The notes under the pieces: generated by a model
Database searches by the model: none
Seen by the model: only the letters and a program-made list of their open reading frames with translations
Told to the model about the DNA's origin: nothing
Program-made: the position numbers and the translations under genes
Source of the DNA: Zea mays
Lineage: Eukaryota > Streptophyta > Magnoliopsida > Poales > Poaceae
Reading direction: 5' to 3'
DNA length: 64,000 nt
Assembly (NCBI RefSeq): GCF_902167145.1
Contig: NC_050099.1
Coordinates: forward strand, 241,626,588 to 241,690,587
Part shown: positions 45,817 to 54,934 of the stretch, piece after piece
Layout: the number at the start of each line of letters is the position of its first letter
Position numbering within the stretch: the first letter of the stretch is position 1

Positions 45817-46131
45817 TCATAAAAGCCCGGGTTCCAGCCCACCTCGTTTGAGAGCTAGATCCGCCGCTGATCTTTGGTGACGCATCCATTCAATTATCTC
45901 CCCTCAATCTGCCAACGGAAGGACCTGCCGACCCTAGGCCCGGTGGGATGGATCTAGATTCTTATATAGATATTAATGTTTTTGTCTTCTTTTTCAACTG
46001 CGACTAAATAGAATACAAATTTTGCTATAATTTTTATTCTTGTCTTAACATTGATCTATGAATGTATATGAAGATAAAGTAAACCTCAATTTTGTTATAT
46101 ATTTTAAAATAATTGATATAGAATTCGAATA

Positions 46132-46734
46132 ATCGAGAGTCCTATGCGACAAGAGAGTGTCACACAAGATAAAAGGCAAGTTATACATGACATCGATTAG
46201 ACCTGCTATGTTATATGGGGTTGAGTGTTGGCCTACTATGAGGCGACATATCCAACAATTAAGTGTTGCAGAGATACGTATGTTGCATTGGAATCCAATG
46301 TGGGCACACAAGATTGGATCGAGTGAGAAACGATAACATACACGATCGGCTAGGAGTATAGCCGATTAAAGAAAAGCTTATTCAACACCGGTTGTGATGG
46401 TTTGGGTATGTCCACCGGAGACCCTAAGAGGCATCGGTGCAAAGAGGCATCATAAGACGGGACAATAATGTGAAGAGAGGTAGAGGTCGACGAAATTTGA
46501 CATGGGAGGATGCAATCAAAAGGAATTTGAAGGAATGTAATATCCTAATAGAGCTGTGATTGGAAAGAAGCTATCCACGTGGCCGAACCGTGATTAGCCT
46601 TTTTTCTTTTTAGTGCTCTCAAAACCCTTTCCTCCCTTTCTCTCTCTTTCTCTTTTTGGTGACATCTTGTTGTGTTTCAACTCTAGCCAACCCCAACTTG
46701 ATTGGAACTAAAATGTTATGTTGTTATTGTTGTT
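46132..46734 (+). mobile_element. 5'-truncated LINE (non-LTR retrotransposon) 3' end
   Basis: Conceptual translation gives the C-terminal part of a plant LINE-type ORF2: RPAMLYGVECWPTMRRH (near 46200-46250), then IQHRL, a stop, WFGYVHRR, and GRGRRNLTWEDAIKRNLKE (near 46480-46535), all with decay. The 3' end has the CCAACCCCAACTTGATTGG phrase and a simple TTG-rich tail. The piece is flanked by 17-bp direct repeats GATATAGAATTCGAATA (46115-46131) and GATATGAAATTCGAATA (46735-46751), 15 of 17 identical, the expected LINE target duplication. Confidence 0.8.
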
Positions 46735-46751
46735 GATATGAAATTCGAATA

Positions 46752-47430
46752 TGGATACGAATTTGGATCTGGATGTTTTTCACCTTTTTCGCCGCAGGGA
46801 GTAAATAATGCAGAAAACAAAATTATACAAAATTTTATTCTTGTCTTTCATAATATTATTAGCAATATGACTAAATATTAGTATTAAATTCTGTGCAAAT
46901 ATATGCGAAATATTAAATAGTCATATAATTCGAATGTTTAAGATCGATACCTACCTGTTGAACAAAAAATACCCCTAACACTATTTGTCACAAATTTATT
47001 TTAGCTAAACAGTCTCCGTACCGACTTCTATTACTTCTATAATGTTTGTCACAAATTTACTTTAGTACTAAATATATAAACAACTAATACACGCTAATAT
47101 TACCCTGGCATGAGAAAATAATGCAAGGGAAACAAAAGGAGGAGCGCTGCATTCACAGAGCACGGGAACAATCCACCTGCAAAAGGTAATAAGAAGAAAA
47201 AACTTTCTTTGAGTACATAGAATCGTCGTGAACGAAGAAAAAAACAACACCACCAGAGGAAGCAACAAACGTACCAGTGATTCCACATAGAACACAGGAA
47301 TATAGTGGAACATGTTTCGAAGCAGGCTTTGCACGCAGTTAGATGCTTGGTTTGAATTTTTTTTTTCTGAATTATCGGCTCGATAGATCTCCGAGCCAAC
47401 GGCAACGTGTGGTCTCAAACATTCGTGGAT
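46752..47430. other. Spacer, nothing recognised
   Basis: AT-rich sequence without a convincing ORF, RNA gene or repeat. Two similar phrases, TTTGTCACAAATTTA, recur near 46985 and 47045. Confidence 0.4.
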
Positions 47431-47441
47431 TCAAATAGTTA

Positions 47442-47625
47442 TGGGCTAGCTAGCAAGCCCCAATCTGGGCTAGTTTCGGCCCATCTCAGGCGAACAGCCA
47501 TTTCGAATACAAGCAACGGCCCGTCCAACTATTCCGACATCACCTCGCTCTGTCAAGGAAACCCTAGGGCCCGCCGCCGCCGGCCGCCACACCCGACACC
47601 TCTCTGATTCTCTCCCTCTATATAA
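47442..47625 (+). promoter_or_regulatory. Promoter of a snoRNA (or ribosome-biogenesis type) gene: site II, telo-box, TATA
   Basis: Site II motifs TGGGCT occur at 47442-47447 and 47466-47471, and TGGGCC on the opposite strand at 47478-47483. A telo-box AAACCCTA lies at 47559-47566 and a TATA box TATATAA at 47619-47625. The combination of telo-box and site II is known from plant snoRNA and ribosomal-protein gene promoters, and the order and spacing seen here fit. Transcription should start near 47650, about 160 bases before the first snoRNA. Confidence 0.7.
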
Positions 47626-47807
47626 CCTGACCTGATTTTCAGATCCTGCTCGAAGCTACCGCCACCGCCGCCGATTGCTCGAGCTCGCTTCCTTACGCCG
47701 GATCTGCATCTGCGTGCTGATATCTTCTTTTCCTGTTCGCTCGTTCCGTGCTTCTCTGTTTTTTCCCTATTCTTCTCTCAACTGTGCGAGGGATTGGTTC
47801 GTAGCTC

Positions 47808-47907
47808 GGGCTGATGATGATTTGGATCCGAGAGGATCTTAGCGGATTTCGGTGAGGCGGATACTTCCGCCGCTGATCGCCTTATGTTGTTACACACACT
47901 GAAGCCC
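47808..47907 (+). ncRNA. Box C/D snoRNA candidate 1
   Basis: A perfect 5-bp terminal stem, GGGCT (47808-47812) with AGCCC (47903-47907), brackets a box C (ATGATGA, 47814-47820) and a box D (CTGA, 47899-47902). Length is 100 nt, typical for plant C/D snoRNAs. The bases before box D (TGTTGTTACACACA) may be the antisense element guiding 2'-O-methylation of rRNA. A second CTGA at 47873-47876 lies too close to box D to be a normal D'. I do not recognise the family. Confidence 0.62.
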
Positions 47908-47983
47908 CCCCTTCGATGCGTCTATCAGATGGGTTCTTTTCCCGTTTCGTCTCTCTCGCTAGATTTCTCACTGGGTGGCTGCT

Positions 47984-48087
47984 GCAATGCGATGATGATT
48001 CAATACATGGTTTTGGCAGTGGTTACCCCTTGTGGTCACCGTGAGCCGTCAAACCTGAAAACGACTTCTCTTTCCACTGAGCATTGC
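47984..48087 (+). ncRNA. Box C/D snoRNA candidate 2
   Basis: A perfect 7-bp terminal stem, GCAATGC (47984-47990) with GCATTGC (48081-48087), brackets box C (ATGATGA, 47992-47998) and box D (CTGA, 48077-48080); length 104 nt. The segment just before box D (CTTCTCTTTCCA) is the likely guide. An internal GGTCACC/GTGAGCC pairing may hold the middle together. It lies 76 bases after candidate 1 on the same strand, so both could be processed from one precursor. Family not recognised. Confidence 0.68.
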
Positions 48088-48381
48088 GAAAAAAATGCAG
48101 CGTATTATCATCGGGCAATTGAATTTATCATCAAATCCACACTGATTCTAGCAAAAAAAAAACAGATAATTTCACGTGAGTCTCAAGTTTTTGAAAACTC
48201 AATGCAGGTTTCATGGAAGTGACTTTACGGCACCTGCCAATTACCAGTCGCCCCATTTTTTAGGAACGAACGCACCTTTCCTCAACACGGGTCGAATCGG
48301 ACATCCAAGGCCAAACAAATCCTTGATAAAACCCGCATTCAGTATCGTCTGACAGCAGAGAGGTAATTTTGATTTCAGATT
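48088..48381. other. Downstream part of the presumed snoRNA precursor, nothing further recognised
   Basis: No third pair of C and D boxes with a closing stem was found. AATGCAG at about 48202-48208 resembles a splice acceptor, so the snoRNAs could instead lie in an intron. Confidence 0.35.
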
Positions 48382-48642
48382 TCAGAGTAAAAAAGTTACA
48401 ACTTGACAGCAGATTTTACACGTTGAGCTCAACTCCAGCTCACTGCACTCGGTGTGCCGCAGCAACTTCAGCGCCACCCGTTGCTTCACCTTGCCGCCTG
48501 AAACCACAACGGCGCCGTCCCTGACCAGAGCGTTATCCACCGGCCGATCTGAATGTATCATGCCTAGCAGTTCCGAGTTTCTGCGGCGGGGTATCATTGT
48601 TTGATCAAGTCGTCCTTGGCCATTATCAGATTCGGGCATCAT
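48382..48642 (-). CDS. Unrecognised ORF, 86 aa, possible gene fragment
   Basis: The GC-rich frame encodes IPRRRNSELLGMIHSDRPVD, RDGAVVVSGGKVKQRVALK and a Cys-containing end before the stop. The composition looks more like a real exon than the surrounding AT-rich sequence, but no domain is recognised, and there is no clear promoter or splice context. It may be the last exon or a captured fragment of a gene whose other parts are absent. It could also be chance. Confidence 0.25.
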   Translation of the reverse strand: MMPESDNGQGRLDQTMIPRRRNSELLGMIHSDRPVDNALVRDGAVVVSGGKVKQRVALKLLRHTECSELELSSTCKICCQVVTFLL

Positions 48643-48962
48643 TTCTAGGCATGCAGTTCATTACCAGCTTCAGCGGTCCACATTGCTGAGGAAAAGAGCT
48701 TCACAGCTCTTCATTCCTGGCAGGATTTAGGTTGCCACTTTTCTGATGTTGAGTAACATTCGAGATATGTGTTCCGAGACTTTTGTGGACACACCAGAAC
48801 ATGCTAAATGAATACCCTACATTAGTTGATCTGCAAGGATAAATCAGTTATTTCATTATTTGTTCTCTCCATAGCCACAGGGGGAGAAATCACAGAACAT
48901 AATGAAACAACTGAAATAACAAAGAACTACGCATCAGTTATTCCGAACGTTTGACAAATAAC
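48643..48962. other. Spacer before the Ty3-type element, nothing recognised
   Basis: No ORF, repeat or RNA gene seen. The last five bases before the element (AGAAC, 48963-48967) are its target duplication. Confidence 0.4.
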
Positions 48963-48967
48963 AGAAC

Positions 48968-49679
48968 TGTTTGACACCAAAATGAGCCGGTGGACTGTCC
49001 GGCCCTGAGGCCGGACGGTCCGCGGTCCGGACAGTCCGCGCCTGTGTGCCGGACGGTCCGCGCATGCGCAGAGCAGTTTAGGTTCCGAGTTTTGTGCTAC
49101 GATTGTTAGCTATATTCGCGGGATTAGCTCGGAATCAGTTGTGTAAAGGGTCCAGCCCCCCTCTATAAATAGAGAGGTCTACGGCCGATTTGTAATCAAC
49201 AATCGAATCAATACAACTTCTATTTCGCATTTTATCCTAGGAGTAGTTCTAGTCTAGTTTAGGTTTAGCCTTCCAATCCCCAATTCTTCGTCTCTCTTCG
49301 ACTATACGTCGATTAGAGGAGTCTAGGTCGGCCGGCCCGAGCCTAGACACCACCTAGGATCTCTCCTCCCCGACGGGGTCCCTCCCGGGAGCGAGATCCA
49401 GGCGCCGTCGGCGGTCTTCCGCCGCCCCTGCGCACGCGCGGACCGTCCGGCCCTAGGGCGCGGACCGTCCGGCCGTCAGGCAGGGAACTCGGGCTCCTGC
49501 ACCAGGTCGCGGACCGTCCGGCCCTGTGCCGCGGACCGTCCACGCCTGACCAGAAAGCACCGCCGCCTCGCACCAGGCCGCGGACCGTCCGGCCCCCGCG
49601 CGCGGACCGTCCGCCCCTGTGCAGAGAGCACTGCCGCTGGTTCTCTTGAGTAATTGGCGCCTCCAAAAAGGCGTCAACA
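48968..49679 (+). repeat. 5' LTR of the non-autonomous Ty3-type element
   Basis: It starts TGTTTGACACCAAAATGAG and ends GGCGTCAACA. Palindromes of type CGGAC(A/G)GTCCG lie at about 48990-49070, and CGGACCGTCCGGCC units at about 49437-49615. A TATA box (CTATAAATAG) lies at about 49163-49172, between the two clusters. Confidence 0.92.
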
Positions 49680-49686
49680 TACTTTT

Positions 49687-49704
49687 TGGCGACTCCGCTG
49701 GGGA
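49687..49704 (+). other. Primer-binding site
   Basis: TGGCGACTCCGCTGGGGA, seven bases after the LTR, begins with the TGG expected from a tRNA CCA end. The tRNA species is not assigned. Confidence 0.7.
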
Positions 49705-49736
49705 AAACACATATAGATCTATCAAATCGGCCTTCA

Positions 49737-52697
49737 ATGGCCGGTTCAAAAGATAGCTCTGAGGTTTCCACCAGCAATATCATCACACCTACATGGGAAG
49801 CCTTGCCGGCTGAAGAACAGCTCCTGTTCGAGGAGCGCCAGGAGCAACTGATCCAAGAAGCAAAGGCAAAATTCCTGGTTGACTTCAAAGTGGACAGGAA
49901 CAACAAAGTCGTTCGACAACGGGCGACAGATCTGGCTTCGCTCCGACCTACTACGATTACCCCAAATGTAAGTAGCACCAACGAACTCCAATCTCTTAAA
50001 GCTTACATAGACGAACAGCGAGAACAGATGCAAAATATCATAGGGGTTATGCAAAACGATTGTAGGAGACTAGTACGTGTATTTGATAAATCTAGTATAG
50101 CAAATTTTCCTTCACACGAGGTTGAATTAGGAGATAATACACGTAATACATCGGTTAGAGGTTGTCACGACCAGTCACAACCCCCTTATGGGATGCCGAT
50201 GGACACGTACCCTGAGCAAACGCAAATCGGCAGTAAACCAGCCGATCTACACATGTCCGGACCGTCCGCTCGCGAGCGCGGACTGTCCGGGTCAGCCACA
50301 GCCGGGCCCATTTTTAATGAATTACCTAGACACGCACCCGAGCCACCACATAGGGCACCGAATTTAAACTATCCAGTCGGACGGTTCGCATACAACGACG
50401 GACGGTCCGCATATAATCACGGACGGTCCGGGTACGTATCCGGACAGTCCGCGCATGAGTCTTTTGAGGGGGATTATTACCTGAATTCTCGCTCGTCCCA
50501 ACAACACTTTCCATCACATTATGCAATGCACCAGCCCATTAATTCAGGATCCAGAGCCCAGGAAAGCTTTCCGGCCCCACCTAGAAGGCCGGAAAGAAAC
50601 AATCAAACATATGAGCCATATAGGGCAAATGGAAATGCACCACGTAGCTCAAACCAATGGGGGGAACGACAACATACTAACATGCAACCAACCCCACCTA
50701 TGTTTGACCAGAGAGCCAGTGGTCTTGCACCGGCTGCCATTGGTATAGTGAGGGAAGAAATAGCCGGGGCGTTCCGAGATAAGCTCGGAGTAAGCATGAT
50801 CTCTGGGGGGCAATCATATCGGAAGCCTTATGACAGCCGATTTGATCACCACCCATACCCACAGGGAACCAGGATACCCGAGTTTGCAAAGTTTTCGGGT
50901 GACCAAGGAAAGAGCACGCGTGAGCACATAGGCCAGTTCCTAGCACAATTAGGAGAATTGGCCGACACCGAAGCATTCCGTGTGCGTTTATTTTCATTAT
51001 CCTTAACAGGGACTGCATTCACATGGTATGCCACGCTCCCTCCTAATTCCATTTTGTCATGGGGAGACTTAGAGCAGAAATTTCATGAACATTTCTTCTC
51101 TGGTGATTATGAGCTAGATTTAGTAGACTTAGTGACCCTACGACAAGAAAAGGATGAATCGGTTAGTGATTATATCCGGAGATTCCAGGATACGAGAAAC
51201 CGATGCTTTCAAATTCATTTAACAGATAAACAACTGGCAGGAATAGCCTTTGATGGATTGCGCTATTATTTAAAAGAGAGATTAGAAGGCATCCATTTCT
51301 TTACTCTAGCACAATTACATCAGAGAGCTTCGGCTTGTGAAAGCCGAAGCAAAGAACTAGTCAGAACGGTTCATCATAATGTCCCTATAGTAGAACACGA
51401 TCAAAATAGTTCGGACGATGAACCAAAGAAAGTTTACACTGCCGAAATAGTTTGGCCCGAGCAGGCCAAATCTTCGGCTTGCTACTCCTTGCAGTCAGTT
51501 CAAAAGGAACGACAGGAGGAGGTTAAGTTTACATTTAATGTCGGCAAATGTGATAAAATATTCGATGAATTACTAAAAAATGGTAACATTAAAATTGATT
51601 ATATCGTTCCACCTGCCGACGAACTAAAGCGTCGCGCATACTGCAAGTGGCACAACTCATTTTCCCATGCCACTAATGATTGTAATGTGTTCCGACGACA
51701 AATTCAATCGGCCATTAATGAGGGACGATTGAAATTTCAGGAGGACACGGAGCCCTTCCCAATGAATGTGATCGACTTTAATGGCAAAAAGGTCCTAATT
51801 CGGCCCAACACAGCCGATAAGGGCAAAGACAAAGAAGTCATCATCGGCAACGCACGGGAGGCCGATGGGAACAACAAAATTTCTTGCAGGAAAGTGATGG
51901 CCGAGAAGACTCCTGATGGAGGGGAGACACTGAAGGTAACCATCACAAACTCCAGCGCTGGGGGGCAAGCACAGACAAGGGGATATGCGCGAGAACCCAT
52001 ACTACGCATCGCGGACGGTCCGGTGTCCAGGCGCGGACGGTCCGTAACATCACCGGACGGTCCGGAGCGTTCCAGCGGACGGTCCGGCAACGCCGAAGAG
52101 CCGCGACGACCACGTACCTTCAAACCACGACGACCAGAAATAGGTACGTGGAAAACTAACACGTTCAAGGCAACTGGTCGGTTGGTAAAATCTAGCCCAA
52201 CCTTTGATCAATTATTGTCTAAATATGTGAAAAAGAAGGCTGGCCCCAGCGACCGGCCACCAAAGGGACCACGCTTACCCACCCAGGTGCGACGGCAGGT
52301 TAGGCCGATTGGACCACCACACCAATCGGAAAGGACGGGAGGTCATAATGTTCAATTAAGACCTAACATACCTGCATGGACACCTCCACCACCATATCCA
52401 CCTATGCCATATTCATACACATACATACCTCCACCATACGTCCCAAATCAAATGTGGGGCATGCCACCATACCTATTTGGGATGCCACAGTACCCCGCTT
52501 GGGGGGCACCCCAAACATCTGTATTCAATAGGTTGACACCTCCAGTACAAGACCGATTGAGAGCCCCTCAATCTGGTCCACGAGCACAGGCCCAGCAAGA
52601 TTGCCGAACAATTCGGCCACAAAGGCTGACTAATCCGGCAGGGGGGCATACAGCTACAACCTCCAACAATACGAAAAAGGGAGACGTCATTAAATAG
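49737..52697 (+). CDS. gag: Ty3-type gag, intact
   Basis: The first ATG after the primer-binding site is 49737, giving 986 aa. The N-terminal third is Ser/Asn/Arg-rich; the gag core runs from about residue 384 to 540 (STREHIGQFLAQLGELAD, TGTAFTWYATLPPNSILSW, QEKDESVSDYIRRFQDTRN). A Cys/His motif CKWHNSFSHATNDC lies at about residue 635 in place of a standard CCHC knuckle. The C-terminus is Pro/Tyr-rich (PPPPYPPMPY). Ten GGAC-n-GTCC palindromes lie inside the ORF (about 50259-50450 and 52013-52090) and are translated as Asp-Gly-Arg-Ser type peptides. The function is assembly of the particle. The frame is fully open, consistent with recent selection or youth. Confidence 0.9.
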   Translation: MAGSKDSSEVSTSNIITPTWEALPAEEQLLFEERQEQLIQEAKAKFLVDFKVDRNNKVVRQRATDLASLRPTTITPNVSSTNELQSLKAYIDEQREQMQNIIGVMQNDCRRLVRVFDKSSIANFPSHEVELGDNTRNTSVRGCHDQSQPPYGMPMDTYPEQTQIGSKPADLHMSGPSARERGLSGSATAGPIFNELPRHAPEPPHRAPNLNYPVGRFAYNDGRSAYNHGRSGYVSGQSAHESFEGDYYLNSRSSQQHFPSHYAMHQPINSGSRAQESFPAPPRRPERNNQTYEPYRANGNAPRSSNQWGERQHTNMQPTPPMFDQRASGLAPAAIGIVREEIAGAFRDKLGVSMISGGQSYRKPYDSRFDHHPYPQGTRIPEFAKFSGDQGKSTREHIGQFLAQLGELADTEAFRVRLFSLSLTGTAFTWYATLPPNSILSWGDLEQKFHEHFFSGDYELDLVDLVTLRQEKDESVSDYIRRFQDTRNRCFQIHLTDKQLAGIAFDGLRYYLKERLEGIHFFTLAQLHQRASACESRSKELVRTVHHNVPIVEHDQNSSDDEPKKVYTAEIVWPEQAKSSACYSLQSVQKERQEEVKFTFNVGKCDKIFDELLKNGNIKIDYIVPPADELKRRAYCKWHNSFSHATNDCNVFRRQIQSAINEGRLKFQEDTEPFPMNVIDFNGKKVLIRPNTADKGKDKEVIIGNAREADGNNKISCRKVMAEKTPDGGETLKVTITNSSAGGQAQTRGYAREPILRIADGPVSRRGRSVTSPDGPERSSGRSGNAEEPRRPRTFKPRRPEIGTWKTNTFKATGRLVKSSPTFDQLLSKYVKKKAGPSDRPPKGPRLPTQVRRQVRPIGPPHQSERTGGHNVQLRPNIPAWTPPPPYPPMPYSYTYIPPPYVPNQMWGMPPYLFGMPQYPAWGAPQTSVFNRLTPPVQDRLRAPQSGPRAQAQQDCRTIRPQRLTNPAGGHTATTSNNTKKGDVIK

Positions 52698-52738
52698 GAA
52701 CGACAGATGTCATCGTACAACAAAATAACGAAGGGCCG

Positions 52739-53227
52739 ATGATTTTTGGTGAATCGGCCAACACAAACAAAAAAGAAAGTACGACTGTCAATAAAATAGC
52801 CGATCCAAAATACTCCATGCCCCGATGGTGCCCATCGGGATTGACACGATCGCAAAAGCGAAAATTACAACGCCTTAGAGCAAAGGAGAATCAGGAGAAG
52901 GAGGCGGAAAAAATATTCAATGACACACATCCGCAGTATCCGCCACCACAAAAGAGATGGAGACCAAAGGCCGTTGAGGAAAATCAAACGGCCATAAAGA
53001 CAGAAAATAAAACAGCAACTGTGCAGCTCTTTGCAGGTATAGCAGACAGTCCGGCTATAAAGACCAGACCAACCATACAGGACGCGGACCATCTAACCCC
53101 TGAGGCCGAACCATCCGCACTACACCAAGACACCACCAACGATGTACCGACACCCATGGAGGAAGATGACCTACAAGGGGAAGACCTGGTCGACTACGAA
53201 GCTACGCCAGAACACTTGGAAAATTAG
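52739..53227 (+). CDS. Short second ORF, remnant between gag and protease
   Basis: This 162-aa frame starts 41 bases after the gag stop, in another frame. It contains MPRWCPSGLTRSQKRKLQRL, a Lys/Arg/Glu-rich helix and an acidic end with EEDDLQGEDLVDYEA. Such segments are known just upstream of the protease in maize Ty3-type polyproteins, so this looks like the truncated start of pol. No catalytic Asp motif is present. Whether it is translated is unclear. Confidence 0.55.
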   Translation: MIFGESANTNKKESTTVNKIADPKYSMPRWCPSGLTRSQKRKLQRLRAKENQEKEAEKIFNDTHPQYPPPQKRWRPKAVEENQTAIKTENKTATVQLFAGIADSPAIKTRPTIQDADHLTPEAEPSALHQDTTNDVPTPMEEDDLQGEDLVDYEATPEHLEN

Positions 53228-53452
53228 AAAAAGTAAGGTGACAGATTGGTCAGGATCGCTATGACGCTCGACGGTGTTGGGACTGACAGTTCGATCAAAG
53301 CTAAAAGAGTCACGTCCGTTGAGTCAACCATCGGGACTAAGGCCACTACGTATCATCCTAGCAAGTGTCAAGATGCCTAAGAAAACTGATGAGATCACAT
53401 CGAGTTAGTTGCTTTTGGTTCGCTCAGCTCCACCAAAAGGCAGGGGGGCATA
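53228..53452 (+). other. Spacer with polypurine tract before the 3' LTR
   Basis: Non-coding; ends with AAAAGGCAGGGGGGCATA directly before the LTR, the expected primer for plus-strand synthesis (about 53435-53452). Confidence 0.75.
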
Positions 53453-54166
53453 TGTTTGACACCAAAATGAGCCGGCGGACTGTCCGGCCCTGAGGCCGGA
53501 CGGTCCGCGGTCCGGACAGTCCGCGCCTGTGGGCCGGACGGTCCGCGCATGCGCAGAGCAGTTTAGGGTTCCGAGTTTTGTGCTACGATTGTTAGCTATA
53601 TTCGCGGGATTAGCTCGGAATCAGTTGTGTAAAGGGTCCAGCCCCCCCTCTATAAATAGAGAGGTCTACGGCCGATTTGTAATCAACAATCGAATCAATA
53701 CAACTTCTATTTCACATTTTATCCTAGGAGTAGTTCTAGTCTAGTTTAGGTTTAGCCTTCCAATCCCCAATTCTTCGTCTCTCTTTGACTCTACGTCGAT
53801 TAGAGGAGTCTAGGTCGGCCGGCCCGAGCCTAGACACCACCTAGGATCTCTCCTCCCCAACGGGGTCCCTCCCGGGAGCGAGATCCAGGCGCCGTCGGCG
53901 GTCTTCCGCCGCCCCTGCGCACGCGCGGACCGTCCGGCCCTAGGGCGCGGACCGTCCGGCCGTCAGGCAGGGAACTCGGGCTCCTGCACCAGGTCGCAGA
54001 CCGTCCAGCCCTGTGCCGCGGACCGTCCGCGCCTGACCAGAAAGCGCCGCCGCCTCGCACCAGGCCGCGGACCGTCCGGCCCCCGCGCGCGGACCGTTCG
54101 CCCCTGTGCAGAGAGCACCGCCGCTGGTTCTCTTGAGTAATTGGCGCCTCCAAAAAGGCGTCAACA
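53453..54166 (+). repeat. 3' LTR of the non-autonomous Ty3-type element
   Basis: The 714-bp LTR is nearly identical to the 5' LTR, with two single-base insertions (in GTTTAGGGTTCC and in the C-run before the TATA box) and a few substitutions, several of them in palindromes. Confidence 0.92.
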
Positions 54167-54171
54167 AGAAC

Positions 54172-54934
54172 AAAGGTCGTGCTCCTGCCCTTCTTCTAGA
54201 GCTAAGGTTTCGTAGGTCACTAGTACATCAAACATTTGCTTTGCTAAGAAGTGTCATGTTCTTGTTATCATTATTTTATGTGATTTATGAAGTGCTTGTA
54301 CCATTATTTATGCATAAAATATCAAAACATAAGTGTAAATGAATTTGTGAAAAAGGGAAAAATGGGGAAAAAAGAAAAGCTTTTCTAGGATAAGTAGGCC
54401 GAAGGGGGGTGATTTTGGCCCAACTGGGTGCAGGCACGCACGGGCATGGCCCAGTCGGCCCAAGAGCGAGGAAACGACGCAGGGACGATGTTGTGGGGTG
54501 GGCCCACACGCTAAAGAGAGAGAGAGGGCGACGATGTCAGGGAGACAAACTAACTGGTTGAGGCCGAGGGATAACTGTCCGTGAGTCCATCAACTGGTTC
54601 GACGGTGGATCTCTGTCGGTGGTTTGGTTCCTTGGGATTGGGACTCGGGACTCATGTAGGGTTGGGCGAACATGACAGTGGGGTCAATTTGGTCGGTGGA
54701 GGTCAAGAGCGAGTTATCCACGACTAGAGATAGCAATGGGACCCGATCCCCGATTCCTTGCGGGGAATTCCTCCACTAGGGGATGGAGATGGGGAAGGTT
54801 CTTCCTCCGCGGGGATGTAAACGAGGAAAAATCCTCCCCCGATGGGGAAGGGGATGGGGAAACATTCCACATCCCCGTTCCCTGCGGGGACCCGTTAAAC
54901 TTATATATGATGATGTTTTCATGTAATATATAAT
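54172..54934. other. Spacer, no gene recognised; GGGGATGGGGA-rich stretch
   Basis: After the target duplication the sequence is of mixed composition. At about 54735-54895 a G-rich phrase GATGGGGA and its complement CCCCG recur many times, giving inverted repeats. I see no coding region. Confidence 0.4.

Larger units (their letters stand above)
44731..46114. other. Low-copy spacer, no gene recognised
   Basis: AT-rich, irregular sequence outside any LTR element. It contains a 54-bp tandem repeat and a MITE candidate, listed separately. The short ORFs across the tandem repeat exist on both strands because 54 is a multiple of 3, and I do not regard them as genes. Confidence 0.5.
48968..54166 (+). 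mobile_element. Complete non-autonomous Ty3-type LTR retrotransposon
   Basis: The 5199-bp element has LTRs of 712 and 714 bp and a perfect target duplication AGAAC (48963-48967 and 54167-54171). It has a primer-binding site, gag and a short second ORF but no protease, reverse transcriptase or integrase. LTRs differ at a small number of positions, so it is fairly young. GGAC-n-GTCC palindromes fill both LTRs and also occur in the gag ORF. It must depend on enzymes of a related autonomous element. Family name not certain. Confidence 0.93.

Noticed and set aside
47884..48222. 112-aa plus-strand ORF
   Set aside because: It overlaps the second snoRNA candidate completely, has no recognisable domain and starts in the closing part of the first candidate.
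48320..48354. Third box C/D snoRNA (TTGATAA and a CTGA at about 48350)
   Set aside because: Distance between the boxes is far too short and there is no closing stem.
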